Assembly (NCBI GenBank): GCA_019187195.1
Contig: JABAQT010000010.1
Span: forward strand, 1 to 47,288
Source of the DNA: Bryobacteraceae bacterium
GTDB taxonomy: Bacteria > Acidobacteriota > Terriglobia > Bryobacterales > Bryobacteraceae
DNA: 47,288 nucleotides
Reading direction: 5' to 3'
The notes beneath the pieces are model-generated. The model was not told where the DNA came from, searched no databases, and worked only from the letters and a program-made list of their open reading frames with translations. Of this stretch, positions 9,749 to 18,551 are shown piece by piece; position 1 is the stretch's first letter, and each line of letters begins with the position of its first letter. The position numbers were made by a program, and so were the translations under genes.

Positions 9749-10565
9749 CTCTTTCCACTTCCTTCGACGTTCTTGCCTGCTTTTGCTTGGAGTCCGCATC
9801 GCCGTGGGAATAGGCCTCGAGTTTCGACCGGATCAGTTTCGGGTTGAGCCCTTCGACGATGCCGCAGACACCCTCGAGCATGAGCTCCTTCATCTTGATC
9901 TCCTCCTGTGCGCGAGCCTTGATCTTTCCGGCGACGGGCAGGAAAAAAAGATTGGCGATTCCAACGCCGTAAACCGTGGCGACAAACGAAACGGCAATCC
10001 CGTGACCCACTTCATCGATGTTGGCGAGATTCTTCATCACCTGGATCAGACCCATGACGGCGCCGATGATGCCGACCGTCGGAGCGTATCCGCCCGCCTG
10101 CTCGAAGACCCGGGATTCCGCCTCGGCGCGGTGTTCGTCCAGTTCAATCTCGAGTTCCATCATCTTCCTCAGCTCCTGAAGATCGGTCCCGTCCACGGCG
10201 AGTATAAGAGCCTTTCGCAGAAAGTGGTCCGGAATGGCCATTACCTCCGCGTCAAGAGACACGATGCCGGACTTGCGGGCTTTGGTGGCGAACTCGATGA
10301 TTTGATCGGTGATCGCGTCCGGAGAGTGAGTCCGGTCCGTGAACACGTGATACAGCCGCTTGAAGGCTTCCCGGAACACCGCCAACGGAGAGTTCAACAT
10401 CGTCGCCCCGAGCGTTCCCCCGAGGACGATGATCGCCGCTGTCACCTGTGAGATATCCGAAAGCTTGCCGCCCTCGAGCAATAGCCCGCCGATGATCGCC
10501 CCGAAAGCCACCACAACGCCCAGAACGGACGCCAGGTCAGGTTTTCTCCCGCTCTTTGCCGCCAT
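9723..10565 (-). CDS. motA: Flagellar motor stator protein MotA
   Basis: 280 aa with four membrane segments: two near the N-terminus (about 12-30 and 35-58) and two after the cytoplasmic loop (about 150-175 and 185-205). The long loop holds the charged helix (RKALILAVDGTDLQELRKMMELEIE) that touches FliG. The conserved proline-containing stretch GGYAPTVGIIGAVMGLI opens the third helix. MotA and MotB form the torque-generating stator in the inner membrane. flbD ends 12 bases upstream and motB overlaps downstream, so flbD-motA-motB form one operon. Confidence 0.95.
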   Translation of the reverse strand: MAAKSGRKPDLASVLGVVVAFGAIIGGLLLEGGKLSDISQVTAAIIVLGGTLGATMLNSPLAVFREAFKRLYHVFTDRTHSPDAITDQIIEFATKARKSGIVSLDAEVMAIPDHFLRKALILAVDGTDLQELRKMMELEIELDEHRAEAESRVFEQAGGYAPTVGIIGAVMGLIQVMKNLANIDEVGHGIAVSFVATVYGVGIANLFFLPVAGKIKARAQEEIKMKELMLEGVCGIVEGLNPKLIRSKLEAYSHGDADSKQKQARTSKEVERDVPQAASR

Positions 10566-10577
10566 GCCGGTGGGACC

Positions 10578-10805
10578 CTACTCACCCGCGGCCGTAAGCC
10601 GTGGCGATGGACATCGAGAAGCGTCCCCGGAGATCGCGCGGCGGAACGCGATCACCCGGTCCACGACCTGATCGGCCGACTCCAGCACCACAATCTTTTG
10701 TCCACTGGTGAGGCTGATCACCGTATCCGGAGTAATCTCGATGTGCTCGATCAGGTCTGAGTTCAGGAATACGGGCACGTGATTGAGACGGGTTAACCGG
10801 ATCAT
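10578..10805 (-). CDS. flbD: FlbD/SwrD-family flagellar motor protein
   Basis: A 75-aa protein starting MIRLTRLNHVPVFLNSDLIE, with a GTGGAG site before the ATG. The core (ITPDTVISLTSGQKIVVLES, then VVDRVIAFRR) is the compact FlbD fold. The Bacillus subtilis homologue SwrD raises flagellar motor power, and the gene commonly sits by motA; this differs from the NtrC-like regulator also called FlbD in Caulobacter. The position immediately before motA-motB fits a role in stator function. The C-terminus (about residues 60-75) extends beyond the core and looks disordered. Confidence 0.9.
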   Translation of the reverse strand: MIRLTRLNHVPVFLNSDLIEHIEITPDTVISLTSGQKIVVLESADQVVDRVIAFRRAISGDASRCPSPRLTAAGE

Positions 10806-10864
10806 GAGGGGCTCCACACCCCTTATCGGACAGCATGGAAGAGACTTGACGGAAGATTTCGCGC

Positions 10865-11380
10865 TCACCCGAGAAGATCGAGCAGCGATCTCAGTTCCTT
10901 GCGGATCTCCTCGATCGCCGCCCGCGGAACAGCCGGTCCAAACAGATCACCTTGCACACCGGGGCCAGCCGCAGGCGCGCTCTTGCGCCCCTTCCCCTTA
11001 CCGGTTCCCTTAATAGCCGGTTGCGCGCGCGAATGCAGGTAGTTTCGCGCCCCTTCGATAGTAAACCGCTCCTCGTATAGCAGACGCTTGATCTCGAGAA
11101 CCGTCTCCACGTCCTTGCGCCGGTAAAGACGTTGTCCGGTGCCGGATTTCTTCGGCGCAAGCTGAGGAAACTCCGTCTCCCAATAGCGCAGTACAAATGC
11201 TTTCACTCCCGCCAGCTTGCTCACGTCCCCAATGCGAAAATAGAGCTTATCGGGAATTTCCGTCGTGTTGGTCGCCGGTACTGCGGGATCGGCCATCATC
11301 ACTGTTCGGCTATCATCGGAATTCAACGCGGGGGAGATTCCTCCATCGTACGGAATACCGTGATTGCCGTCAACTTTCAT
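10865..11380 (-). CDS. MerR-family transcriptional regulator
   Basis: 171 aa; GGTGGAG precedes the ATG at 11380, and an internal ATG at 11299 is possible. The winged helix-turn-helix spans about residues 45-115: YFRIGDVSKLAGVKAFVLRYWE, then RLYRRKDVETVLEIKRLLYEE and FTIEGARNYL. The FxRYWE form, in which a Glu replaces the usual Tyr-x-x, is typical of the HTH/HspR-like MerR subgroup found beside general stress or topoisomerase genes. No effector domain is visible; the tail is basic and short. It lies between the amidohydrolase (19-base gap) and flbD (59-base gap), so it may regulate either or be transcribed with both. Confidence 0.85.
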   Translation of the reverse strand: MKVDGNHGIPYDGGISPALNSDDSRTVMMADPAVPATNTTEIPDKLYFRIGDVSKLAGVKAFVLRYWETEFPQLAPKKSGTGQRLYRRKDVETVLEIKRLLYEERFTIEGARNYLHSRAQPAIKGTGKGKGRKSAPAAGPGVQGDLFGPAVPRAAIEEIRKELRSLLDLLG

Positions 11381-11399
11381 TCACTCCACCCCCGCCGCT

Positions 11400-12359
11400 T
11401 CAGCCGCGTGGCTGCCTCGCGTTGCGCGGCTTCCAGCGGTAAGCGCGGATCGAATTCCTCCAGAAATACTTCTCGGCAACCGCCCGCCCTTTCGCGGTGA
11501 AATACTCGTGCACCACGCCGAACACATCCCCATAGGGAGCCCAGGTGTCGCTGTTCGGCCAATCGCTGCCAAAGAGAACCCGGTCCTCTCCAAAAACGCC
11601 GAAGAGATGATCGAGACGGTCCTTGTAAAACGCTACATCCTTGGGCACCCGTCCGTCCACACGCCGCAGCACTTCGGAAATCTTGACGAACACATTGGGG
11701 TTCCGCCCGAGCTCGGCAAGACCCGCCTCATACGCCTTACGGGCGGCGGCGCCGGTGGGCGGATTGAGCTGGGGCAGATGGTCGATGACGAGACGCAGGC
11801 CAGGGGCGGCGTTGGTGAGGCGGAGCAGATCGGCGGTGAGAAGAGGATTGGGATTGGCGGTATCGAGCGTGAGGCCGGCATCGGCAAGCCTCTTGATCCC
11901 CGCGATAAACGCAGGGTCGGAGACCCGGGCATGGAAATCGCGGCCCCAGAGGTTTCCGTAGCGAATCCCGAGAAAAAGCGGATTCTTCCGGAACCGCTCG
12001 AGGTTGCGGGCAAAGTCCGGTTTCTCGAGTTCGAGATCGCCGATCGTGCCCACCATGATGTCCTCCTTGGCCATGACATCCAGCACCCATTGGTTGTCCT
12101 CGAGCCACGGGCTGCACTCCACTTCGATAGCTCCAACGATGCCATGGGGCTCGGCGAGCTTGCGGTAACGGCTGGGCAGCGCGGTCTTGTAAAGAACCGC
12201 GTTATCCTTGGGCGGCCAGGGCACGCCTTGCGGCCGGTTGATGTCAAAGAGGTGAATATGCGTATCGATGACGGGCATCGAGGTCACGGCCGCCCCGGCG
12301 GCTGATCGGGCGCAGACCGCTGCCGCAAACGGGCCGGTGAGAAATTCGCGTCGGTGCAC
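11400..12359 (-). CDS. Tat-exported amidohydrolase (fuconolactonase-like metal hydrolase)
   Basis: 319 aa from a GTG start. The N-terminus HRREFLTGPFAAAVCARS is a twin-arginine signal. Catalytic marks of the amidohydrolase-2 TIM barrel follow: DTHIHLFD (residues about 32-39), VIDHLPQ (about 190) and LFGSDWPN (about 255). Relatives hydrolyse lactones (L-fucono- or rhamnonolactone) or act on related cyclic esters; the substrate is not deducible. A TACAAT -10-like hexamer ends only a few bases before the GTG on the minus strand and no ribosome site is seen, so the mRNA may be leaderless. It is followed by the MerR gene on the same strand. Confidence 0.82.
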   Translation of the reverse strand: MHRREFLTGPFAAAVCARSAAGAAVTSMPVIDTHIHLFDINRPQGVPWPPKDNAVLYKTALPSRYRKLAEPHGIVGAIEVECSPWLEDNQWVLDVMAKEDIMVGTIGDLELEKPDFARNLERFRKNPLFLGIRYGNLWGRDFHARVSDPAFIAGIKRLADAGLTLDTANPNPLLTADLLRLTNAAPGLRLVIDHLPQLNPPTGAAARKAYEAGLAELGRNPNVFVKISEVLRRVDGRVPKDVAFYKDRLDHLFGVFGEDRVLFGSDWPNSDTWAPYGDVFGVVHEYFTAKGRAVAEKYFWRNSIRAYRWKPRNARQPRG

Positions 12360-12392
12360 GTTGCGTATTGTACCGAGGTTCGGACCAGGAAT

Positions 12393-14003
12393 CTATCGCG
12401 CCGCCTCGGCCTCGAGACGCCGCGCTTCCTGCCAGCGGAGGCGGTGCTGGTATTCCTGCCACAGCGTCGAGAATCCGGCCCAATAGTAGCCGCCCACAAA
12501 CAGCATGAGCACCGGAACCGCCAGGAAATTCAGCGTGTCGATGGCATAGGCCACCATGAACAGGAAATAGCTCCCCAGCGCCAGTTCGATGTAGGGAAGC
12601 GCGCCGCTGCGCGAACGGTACTTCTTTTTCTCCACCTGTTTGTTGCCCCCATAAGCGAACTTGGGCGTGCGCACGAAGCTCGACTGGATTCCGAGAAAGG
12701 CTTCCATCACCGCCTTGGTGTTGATGACCGTCAACGCCACCCCCGCGCTCATGAGGGCGGGCAGAAAAAAGAAAGCGCGCTTCCACCTGCCGGGATAAAG
12801 CTCGCGCTGCGCGATGACGTAAAAGGCGGAGATGGACCAGAACGAGGCGATGACAAGCGGAAAATCAACGAACAGCATTTCCGTCCAGCCGATGTAAAAG
12901 CGCACAATCATCACCGGAAGCATCAGGGCGGTCACGGCGATCATCAACGGATAGGAGATATTCGGCGTCAGGTGGCAGAAAGCTTCGGCTTTCACGCGGA
13001 AGGGAACGCCGGACTTGAGAATTCTGGCGAGCAGCTTGATGGCCACCTGCATCAGGCCCTTCGCCCACCGCGACTGCTGCACCTGAAACGCGTGCGTCTC
13101 CTCGGGCAGTTCCGAGGGACATTCTACCTCCGGAACATAGACAAAGCGGTAGCCCTTGAGTTGGGCGCGATAGCTGAGATCGCTATCCTCGGTCAGCGTG
13201 TCATGCTCCCAGCCCCCCGCGTCGAGAATCATCTGGCGGCGGAGAATGCCGGCCGTCCCGTTGAAGTTGAAGAACGATCCGCTCCCGTAACGCGATCCAT
13301 GTTCCAGGACAAAGTGGCCGTCAAGCAGCATCGCCTGAACCTCGGTGAGCAGGTTGCTGTGCCGGTTGAGGTAGGTCCAGCGCGTTTGCACCATCCCCAC
13401 CCGCGGATCCGTGAAGTGGTGGATAGTGCGCATCAGGAAGTCCGCCGGAGGAATGAAGTCCGCGTCAAAAATCGCGAAGAACTCGCCCGAGGCCTTCTCC
13501 ATGCCTTCCTGCAGCGCGCCCGCCTTGAACCCGTGACGGTTGGTGCGGTGAATGTAGACGATCGGATGGCCCATGGCCCTGTACTCATTCACCAGGCGCT
13601 CGGTGAAGGGATGGGTTTCGTCGGTCGAGTCGTCGAGCACCTGTATTTCCAGCAGCTCCTTCGGATACTCCATCCGCGTGACGGTTTCGATGAGCCGTTC
13701 CACCACGAATCGCTCGTTGTAGAGAGGCAGTTGGATAGTGACGCGGGGCAACTGGGTGAACCTCGCCCGGGGCGGTTGATTCAGCTTCCCCTTGTGCTTG
13801 AAGTACTCGCGAATGATGAAGTAACGGTGGAGGCCGTAAATCGAAAGGATGAGGAGAACCGTGAAGTAAGGGATCAGAAGCGCATAATCGAACCAGTCGA
13901 GGCTGTGCAGGCCCGCAAACGTGTCATCAAACAGCGTCCTCTGCACGCGCGTGAGAGTCGAAGCCGCCGTTAACAGGGCGAAAGGAAGTGGGACTGATAC
14001 CAT
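12393..14003 (-). CDS. Membrane family 2 glycosyltransferase, processive type
   Basis: 536 aa. There is an N-terminal membrane segment ([17 protein letters not shown]), then a GT2 catalytic domain with all processive hallmarks: VLDDSTDET (first Asp), FDADFIPP (DxD, metal and UDP binding), LTEDSDLSY (TED, base) and QQSRWAKG (QxxRW, acceptor/product binding). Several membrane helices follow (about 320-470). This architecture matches cellulose-synthase-like and glucomannan-synthase-like enzymes that make and extrude a beta-linked polysaccharide. No PilZ domain is visible, so direct c-di-GMP control is not obvious. The gene is divergent from the GT-C-like membrane protein with a 31-base gap, which suggests a joint role in surface glycan synthesis. 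Confidence 0.85.
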   Translation of the reverse strand: MVSVPLPFALLTAASTLTRVQRTLFDDTFAGLHSLDWFDYALLIPYFTVLLILSIYGLHRYFIIREYFKHKGKLNQPPRARFTQLPRVTIQLPLYNERFVVERLIETVTRMEYPKELLEIQVLDDSTDETHPFTERLVNEYRAMGHPIVYIHRTNRHGFKAGALQEGMEKASGEFFAIFDADFIPPADFLMRTIHHFTDPRVGMVQTRWTYLNRHSNLLTEVQAMLLDGHFVLEHGSRYGSGSFFNFNGTAGILRRQMILDAGGWEHDTLTEDSDLSYRAQLKGYRFVYVPEVECPSELPEETHAFQVQQSRWAKGLMQVAIKLLARILKSGVPFRVKAEAFCHLTPNISYPLMIAVTALMLPVMIVRFYIGWTEMLFVDFPLVIASFWSISAFYVIAQRELYPGRWKRAFFFLPALMSAGVALTVINTKAVMEAFLGIQSSFVRTPKFAYGGNKQVEKKKYRSRSGALPYIELALGSYFLFMVAYAIDTLNFLAVPVLMLFVGGYYWAGFSTLWQEYQHRLRWQEARRLEAEAAR

Positions 14004-14034
14004 AAGGCTTGCTCCCGGCTAGCAGGAAATTGCC

Positions 14035-15369
14035 ATGACAGCCGCTCGGCCGAGTCTGCTCGTTCCCGCGCTTGTCCTCGAGTCGGCCCTCATCGGGCTA
14101 GCGGTGCTCGCGCCATTGCGGAATCGTGTGGTCGAGACCATTGCCGTCTTAATCGGATCATCCGCAGTATACCTCATTTCCACCGCGTTGATTCTGAAGG
14201 ATTCTCAATGCGAGGGACGGCGGAGCCGCCAGTTGGCCGTGATCTTCGGATTCGCCCTGCTGTTCCGGCTGACCGCATGGTCGATCGAACCGTCGTTTTC
14301 CGATGATCTGAACCGCTACCGCTGGGAGGCCCGCGTGTCGATTGCGGGCGGCAATCCTTACGAGGCCACTCCGGGTAGCGCGGCATGGGCGGCTTTGCGG
14401 GACGAAACCTATAGCCGGATTCCCGGACGCGATTTCCGGGCTGTCTACGGCCCGTTCACCGAGACGGCGTACCGTTCGGCGCTTCAGGTGATTGCAGCGG
14501 CGGGAATCACGTCAGCCGTCCAGCAGGTGTTCTGGCTGAAAGCGGCGACCGCGCTGTTCGAACTGGGAGTGCTGGCGGGTCTATACTTCCTGCTACGGGC
14601 GGCCGGCGCGCCCTCGGAGCGGATTCTCGTCTACGCCTGGTGCCCTCTCCCCATCTTCGAGTTCTGGGTGAACGGGCACAATGACACGCTGCTGCTGTGC
14701 CCGCTCGTTTGGGCGCTCTGGGCGGGAGTGAAAGAACGCTGGACTCTCGCCTTCGCGTTGCTGGCCGTGGCCATCGCCGCCAAGATCTGGCCACTGGCCC
14801 TGGTTCCGCTGTTTCTCGGATGGAGCCGCCGCGGACCACCGCGCCTGAAACAAAGCCTCATCCTGCTCCCCGTGGTAGGGTTGTTCCTCGCCCCCTACGG
14901 GACAGGCTTGATCCGCAACGCGCCGTTCCTGAGCGGGTTTCTCGGAGGATGGCGGAACAACGACAGCTTCTACGGAGTTCTCTTGTGGTTGTGGGGCGGA
15001 CAGTACATGGCCAAGTACAGCGCCTTTGCGATCCTCGCGGCCGCCGCGGCGTGGGTGACCTTGCGGAAATGGAGCCTCACCAGGGGATCGCTGGCCGTGA
15101 TCGTCACCATGCTCCTGGTCTCCGCGAATTGCCATCCCTGGTATCTCAGTTGGATGGTGATCCTCCTGCCCCTCCACCCCTCTCTCGGGCTGCTGATGTG
15201 GGAGGCTCTCGCGCCCCTGGCCTACCAGTCCCTGCCGGCGTGGGAGATTCTTGGCGAGTGGAACGGATCGGCTCCGGGGCGCTGGCTGGTCTACGGTCCG
15301 GTGTTCGCCGTCCTCATCTGGGAAGCCGCCGCACGCCGGCGCGCCGCGCAAAAACCCGCGCCGGCGTGA
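14035..15369 (+). CDS. Polytopic GT-C-like glycosyltransferase
   Basis: 444 aa with about ten membrane helices. The first large periplasmic loop opens with SDDLNRYRWEARVSIAGGNPY, a pattern typical of GT-C enzymes of the mannosyl/glucosyl transferase type (Asp-Asp followed by RYxW and a GxNPY turn), which use polyprenyl-phosphate sugar. ILVYAWCPLPIFEFWVNGHND is another conserved stretch of this group. An AGGAAA site precedes the ATG. Divergent from the GT2 gene by 31 bases and ended by a strong intrinsic terminator. The sugar and acceptor cannot be told from sequence. Confidence 0.75.
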   Translation: MTAARPSLLVPALVLESALIGLAVLAPLRNRVVETIAVLIGSSAVYLISTALILKDSQCEGRRSRQLAVIFGFALLFRLTAWSIEPSFSDDLNRYRWEARVSIAGGNPYEATPGSAAWAALRDETYSRIPGRDFRAVYGPFTETAYRSALQVIAAAGITSAVQQVFWLKAATALFELGVLAGLYFLLRAAGAPSERILVYAWCPLPIFEFWVNGHNDTLLLCPLVWALWAGVKERWTLAFALLAVAIAAKIWPLALVPLFLGWSRRGPPRLKQSLILLPVVGLFLAPYGTGLIRNAPFLSGFLGGWRNNDSFYGVLLWLWGGQYMAKYSAFAILAAAAAWVTLRKWSLTRGSLAVIVTMLLVSANCHPWYLSWMVILLPLHPSLGLLMWEALAPLAYQSLPAWEILGEWNGSAPGRWLVYGPVFAVLIWEAAARRRAAQKPAPA

Positions 15370-15458
15370 TGGAATCGCGGGATGTTTTCCACGTTCCTTG
15401 TTTGAGCGCGGCGATAAGAATCGACTGAGAGCTTGATTCGGGAGGAGACGCTCCCGGT

Positions 15459-15499
15459 GCGTGGGGCGGGATAGGAGGAATCCCGCTCCACGCTTTTTT
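15459..15499 (+). terminator. Intrinsic terminator after the GT-C gene
   Basis: GCGTGGGGCGGGAT pairs with ATCCCGCTCCACGC (14-base arms, nearly complete pairing) and six Ts follow at 15494-15499. Confidence 0.85.
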
Positions 15500-15796
15500 G
15501 TATCCGACACAAACCATGAAAAATGTTTTGAAGCAATGATGGAATTCGCGGTTCGATCGCGCGTTAACAGGTGAGAGAGCAAATGAGAGGCTGAAACCAG
15601 GACACGCCTGGAGGACAAAAGGATCCGTAATACAGGAATATGATCCTCCATGAAGCGGCCGGAAACAGGTCATCGGAGGAGTGGCGGAGGCGCGGAGGAA
15701 AGCTTGCCGCCACACCAAGGCTGAGGAGCACATTAGACAGAATCGGAGGTTGTGGGGCAACTCCCGCTCATCGCGGGCGCTGCCCCACACGTTTTT
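15500..15796 (+). ncRNA. Candidate orphan structured small RNA
   Basis: This gene-free stretch between two strong terminators contains several hairpins: CCAGG-acacg-CCTGG near 15598-15612, GGATC/GATCC nested with GGAGGA/TCCTCC near 15610-15650, and GTGGCGG/CCGCCAC near 15680-15712. It ends in its own intrinsic terminator at 15751-15796. Because the upstream gene already has a terminator, the second one implies a separate transcript. It does not match RNase P RNA, 6S, SRP RNA, tmRNA or a common riboswitch as far as I can tell by eye. Start, promoter and strand are inferred. Confidence 0.35.
15751..15796 (+). terminator. Second intrinsic terminator, with no gene in front of it
   Basis: TGTGGGGCA (15751-15759) pairs exactly with TGCCCCACA (15781-15789); an inner hairpin (CCCGC/GCGGG) fills the loop, and CGTTTTT follows. 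It lies about 50 bases before the next start codon, so it could alternatively act as an attenuator for the 15849 gene. Confidence 0.75.
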
Positions 15797-15848
15797 GCGC
15801 GTCCGTTCAGCCCTTGCCGCTACAATAAATTGGAGCTCCTGAAGCAAT

Positions 15849-16256
15849 ATGGACAGGCACCTGAGGATGATCGGCGTCCTGAACGCGGGATTGGGAATCC
15901 TTGGGATCCTCGCGTGCATTGTGCTCCTGATCATTTTCCACGGCCCTGGCGGCATCCTCCTCATCAACGCGCGCATCGGCGGATCCGCGACCACCATGGA
16001 AGGCTTTATCACGATGTGCGTCATGATCTACCTGCTGATCATGGCCGGCCCGCTGATCGCCGTGGGCTACGGCCTCATGAACTATCAGGAGTGGGCGCGC
16101 GACCTGGGGATGATCCTGTCCATTTTCACGCTCATCCATTTTCCGCTGGGAACAGTCGTGGCCGTTTACAGCTTATGGGTGTTGACATCCTTCGAAGTCG
16201 AGCCGCTCTTCAAGACTCCTCCGGCCCCGCCGAACGATTTTCATCATCAGCATTAG
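15849..16256 (+). CDS. Small conserved membrane protein of unknown function
   Basis: 135 aa with three or four hydrophobic segments (about 5-30, 52-78, 88-120) and a short cytoplasmic tail ending in a histidine-rich FHHQH. The N-terminal MDRHLRMIGVLNAGLGILG pattern recurs in unassigned small membrane proteins. No catalytic motif is seen. The 3' end overlaps the oppositely oriented TPR gene by 47 bases. A terminator-like hairpin lies upstream and may attenuate it. Confidence 0.65.
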   Translation: MDRHLRMIGVLNAGLGILGILACIVLLIIFHGPGGILLINARIGGSATTMEGFITMCVMIYLLIMAGPLIAVGYGLMNYQEWARDLGMILSIFTLIHFPLGTVVAVYSLWVLTSFEVEPLFKTPPAPPNDFHHQH

Positions 16257-16611
16257 ACCGGGCAACCCCTGGCTCGGCGACGCCGTGCCGCCGCAGCAGA
16301 TCGACCCCGCGCCCCTCCCCGCGCGCCTCGGCCGCGCGCGCGTGACGCCATGCGGCCCCATAATCTCCGCGCACGGCATATATCTCGGCCAGCGCCGCAT
16401 GCGCCGGAGCATACCCGTCGTCCAGCCGCACCGCATGCAACAGCAGCGCCAGCCCTTCATCTTCCTTGTACTGCATGCGCCGCAACTGGCCGAGCGCATA
16501 GTAAGGAGCCGGATTTTCCGGTTCGCGCGCCATCCACTCCATCTGCCCGGCTTCCGTCTTCAACGTCTCGTGATCGAGCGCGAAGTCGATCAACTCCCGC
16601 CAAACTCCCAT
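16210..16611 (-). CDS. Small TPR-like protein
   Basis: 133 aa. Two tetratricopeptide-like helix pairs are visible: PENPAPYYALGQLRRMQYKE (about 32-52) and YAPAHAALAEIYAVRGDYGA (about 66-86). The rest is a charged, Ala/Glu-rich tail. No signal peptide. It begins 6 bases after the stop of the glycerate kinase gene on the same strand, so the two are probably cotranscribed. A protein-protein adaptor role is likely but the partner is unknown. Confidence 0.65.
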   Translation of the reverse strand: MGVWRELIDFALDHETLKTEAGQMEWMAREPENPAPYYALGQLRRMQYKEDEGLALLLHAVRLDDGYAPAHAALAEIYAVRGDYGAAWRHARAAEARGEGRGVDLLRRHGVAEPGVARSNADDENRSAGPEES

Positions 16612-16617
16612 AGCCCC

Positions 16618-17952
16618 CTACTTCCCCACCAGAATCAGGCGCACATCCATCACGTTCGTATTCGTCGGCCCCGTGCGGATGAGATCGCCCAGCGCATCAA
16701 AGAATTCATACGAATTGTTCTCAGCCAGGTACGCCGCGGGATCGAGCCCCAATTCCCGCGCCCGTCCCACCGTCGCCCCGTCCGCCAGCGCTCCCGCCGC
16801 GTCCGTGGGACCGTCCGTGCCGTCCGTCCCCGCGCACAACAATAGCGTTTTCGCCATCCCCGCGATGCCGATGGCGGCCGCCAGCGCGAACTCCTGGCTG
16901 CGCCCTCCCTTGCCATGCCCGAGCAGCGTCACCGTCGTCTCGCCTCCCGAGATCACGCATGCCGGCGGCCGCAGCGGCTGGCCCGAACCGTGAATCTCCC
17001 GCGCGATCGATGCATGCACTCCCGCGACATCTCGCGTTTCGCCCTGAATGGTGGTCGACAGGACCAGCGTGCGGTAGCCAAGCTCTTTCGCCTTCGCCCT
17101 GGCCGCGTCCACCGCCAGCCGGTTGCTTCCCACAATCACGTTCCGCGCGCGCTCCAAGCCGGGGTCGCCCGGCTTCGGCGTCTCCTCGATCGCGCCCGCC
17201 GCCCCCTTCTCGATCCGCTCACGCACGATCGAGGGAACCCTGCTCCTGATGTTGTACTTGTCCAGAATCCCCAGCGAATCGCCAAACGTGGACACATCCG
17301 CCGCCGTGGGCCCGCTGCCGATCACATCCGGATTGTCCCCGATCACATCGGAAAGAATCAGTGTCAGCACCGCCGCCGGCCATGCCAGCCGCGCCAGTTG
17401 TCCTCCTTTCAATCCCGAAAGATGTTTCCGCACGGCGTTGATCTCATGAATGTCCGCTCCACAGGCGAGCAGCAGCCGCGTCGTCTCCTGCTTGGCGGCA
17501 AGCGTAACCGGCTCCGCCGGGGCCGGCAACAGCGCCGAAGCTCCTCCGCTGATCAGACAGATCAGCAGGTCACGCTCCCCCGCCATGGCCGCGATCTCCG
17601 CAATCCGCCGCGATCCTCTCACCCCCGCTTCGTCCGGCACCGGGTGCCCGCACTCGTTCAACTCGATCCGCCGCAGCTTTGCCGTATGTCCGTACTTCAC
17701 GTTCACCATCCCGCCGCGGATCCGCTTGCCCAGCAGTTTCTCCACCGCCGCCGCCATGGCCGCGCCGGCCTTCCCCGCGCCAATCACGAATACGCGCTCG
17801 AATCGGGAAAGCGGATAGCGCCCGCCGCCGGCCGTCAGTACGTCATCCTTCACCCGCGCGTGCCGCAGCACCGCTTCCCGCGGATCCGCCGCCTCGAGCG
17901 CCGCCCGCAGGATGCCCCGGGCGTCTTTTCTGAGTTGCTTTTCAACCGGCAT
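16618..17952 (-). CDS. Glycerate 2-kinase (GckA/TtuD, MOFRL family)
   Basis: 444 aa with a GGAG site before the ATG. The N-terminal domain (about 1-250) shows RVFVIGAGKAGAAMAAAVE, LICLISGGASALLPAP and NAVRKHLSGLKGGQLAR, hallmarks of class II glycerate kinases. The C-terminal MOFRL domain shows ACVISGGETTVTLLGHGKGGRSQEFAL in its core and ends with the GTDGTDGPTDAAGA segment. It phosphorylates D-glycerate to 2-phosphoglycerate in the cytoplasm, linking glyoxylate or sugar-acid catabolism to glycolysis. It precedes the TPR gene by 6 bases. The aroK and SDR genes lie upstream on the same strand after a 59-base gap. Confidence 0.93.
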   Translation of the reverse strand: MPVEKQLRKDARGILRAALEAADPREAVLRHARVKDDVLTAGGGRYPLSRFERVFVIGAGKAGAAMAAAVEKLLGKRIRGGMVNVKYGHTAKLRRIELNECGHPVPDEAGVRGSRRIAEIAAMAGERDLLICLISGGASALLPAPAEPVTLAAKQETTRLLLACGADIHEINAVRKHLSGLKGGQLARLAWPAAVLTLILSDVIGDNPDVIGSGPTAADVSTFGDSLGILDKYNIRSRVPSIVRERIEKGAAGAIEETPKPGDPGLERARNVIVGSNRLAVDAARAKAKELGYRTLVLSTTIQGETRDVAGVHASIAREIHGSGQPLRPPACVISGGETTVTLLGHGKGGRSQEFALAAAIGIAGMAKTLLLCAGTDGTDGPTDAAGALADGATVGRARELGLDPAAYLAENNSYEFFDALGDLIRTGPTNTNVMDVRLILVGK

Positions 17953-18011
17953 GCCTTCTCCACGCGGGGTTCATTAACATCGCCTGCCACCGGAGCCGCG
18001 AGCCTGAACGC

Positions 18012-18551
18012 TCAGCGCTCAAACAGCCCTTGGAGTTTCAGGATCTCACGAACCGCCTCCTCGGGATCGTCGCTCTTCGTGGCGACACGGTAATCGGCCA
18101 GCGCATACGCGGTCCGCCGCGCGTCATAGAGCTTCCGGAACGCTTCCGGATCGCGCGCCAGCGGCCGGTGCGTGAATCCCGCCACGCGCTTTTCGATCCG
18201 CTCGAAGGGACAGTCCAGCCATATCGCCACTCCGCCCGCCGCGACCAGCTCCCGGTTCCTTGCCTGCGTATAGGCCCCCCCTCCGGCCGCCACCACCAGC
18301 GGGCGCGACGCGCGGATCTCCTCCACCCTCGCCTTCAGACACTCGGTCTCGATCCGCCGGAACTCCGCTTCTCCCCGCTCCGCGAATATCCGGCTGATCG
18401 CCGCATTCTCCCGCGCCTCGATGTCGTCATCGAGATCGGCGAAGGTCCAGCCGAGTTCTTCCGCCAGCAGCCGCCCGACCGTCGTCTTGCCGCAGCCCAT
18501 GAACCCCACCAGGAACACCCCCCGAGCCGCCCTCTCCAATCCGCCGTTCAT
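18012..18551 (-). CDS. aroK: Shikimate kinase
   Basis: 179 aa from the ATG at 18551; the frame is open further upstream but family alignment and the coupling choose this start. The P-loop is GFMGCGKTTVG (residues 16-26). The shikimate-binding DLDDDIE follows, then FRRIE, and AAGGGA near residue 90. The lid carries THRPLARDP. It phosphorylates shikimate at O3 with ATP in aromatic amino acid synthesis. The ATG overlaps the stop of the upstream SDR gene (ATGA), so translation is coupled. No other aro gene is nearby. Confidence 0.93.
   Translation of the reverse strand: MNGGLERAARGVFLVGFMGCGKTTVGRLLAEELGWTFADLDDDIEARENAAISRIFAERGEAEFRRIETECLKARVEEIRASRPLVVAAGGGAYTQARNRELVAAGGVAIWLDCPFERIEKRVAGFTHRPLARDPEAFRKLYDARRTAYALADYRVATKSDDPEEAVREILKLQGLFER

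Noticed and set aside
15640..15720. Possible RNase P RNA (GGAGGAAAG stretch)
   Set aside because: Only about eight bases fit the conserved core; the other universally conserved RNase P segments are absent.
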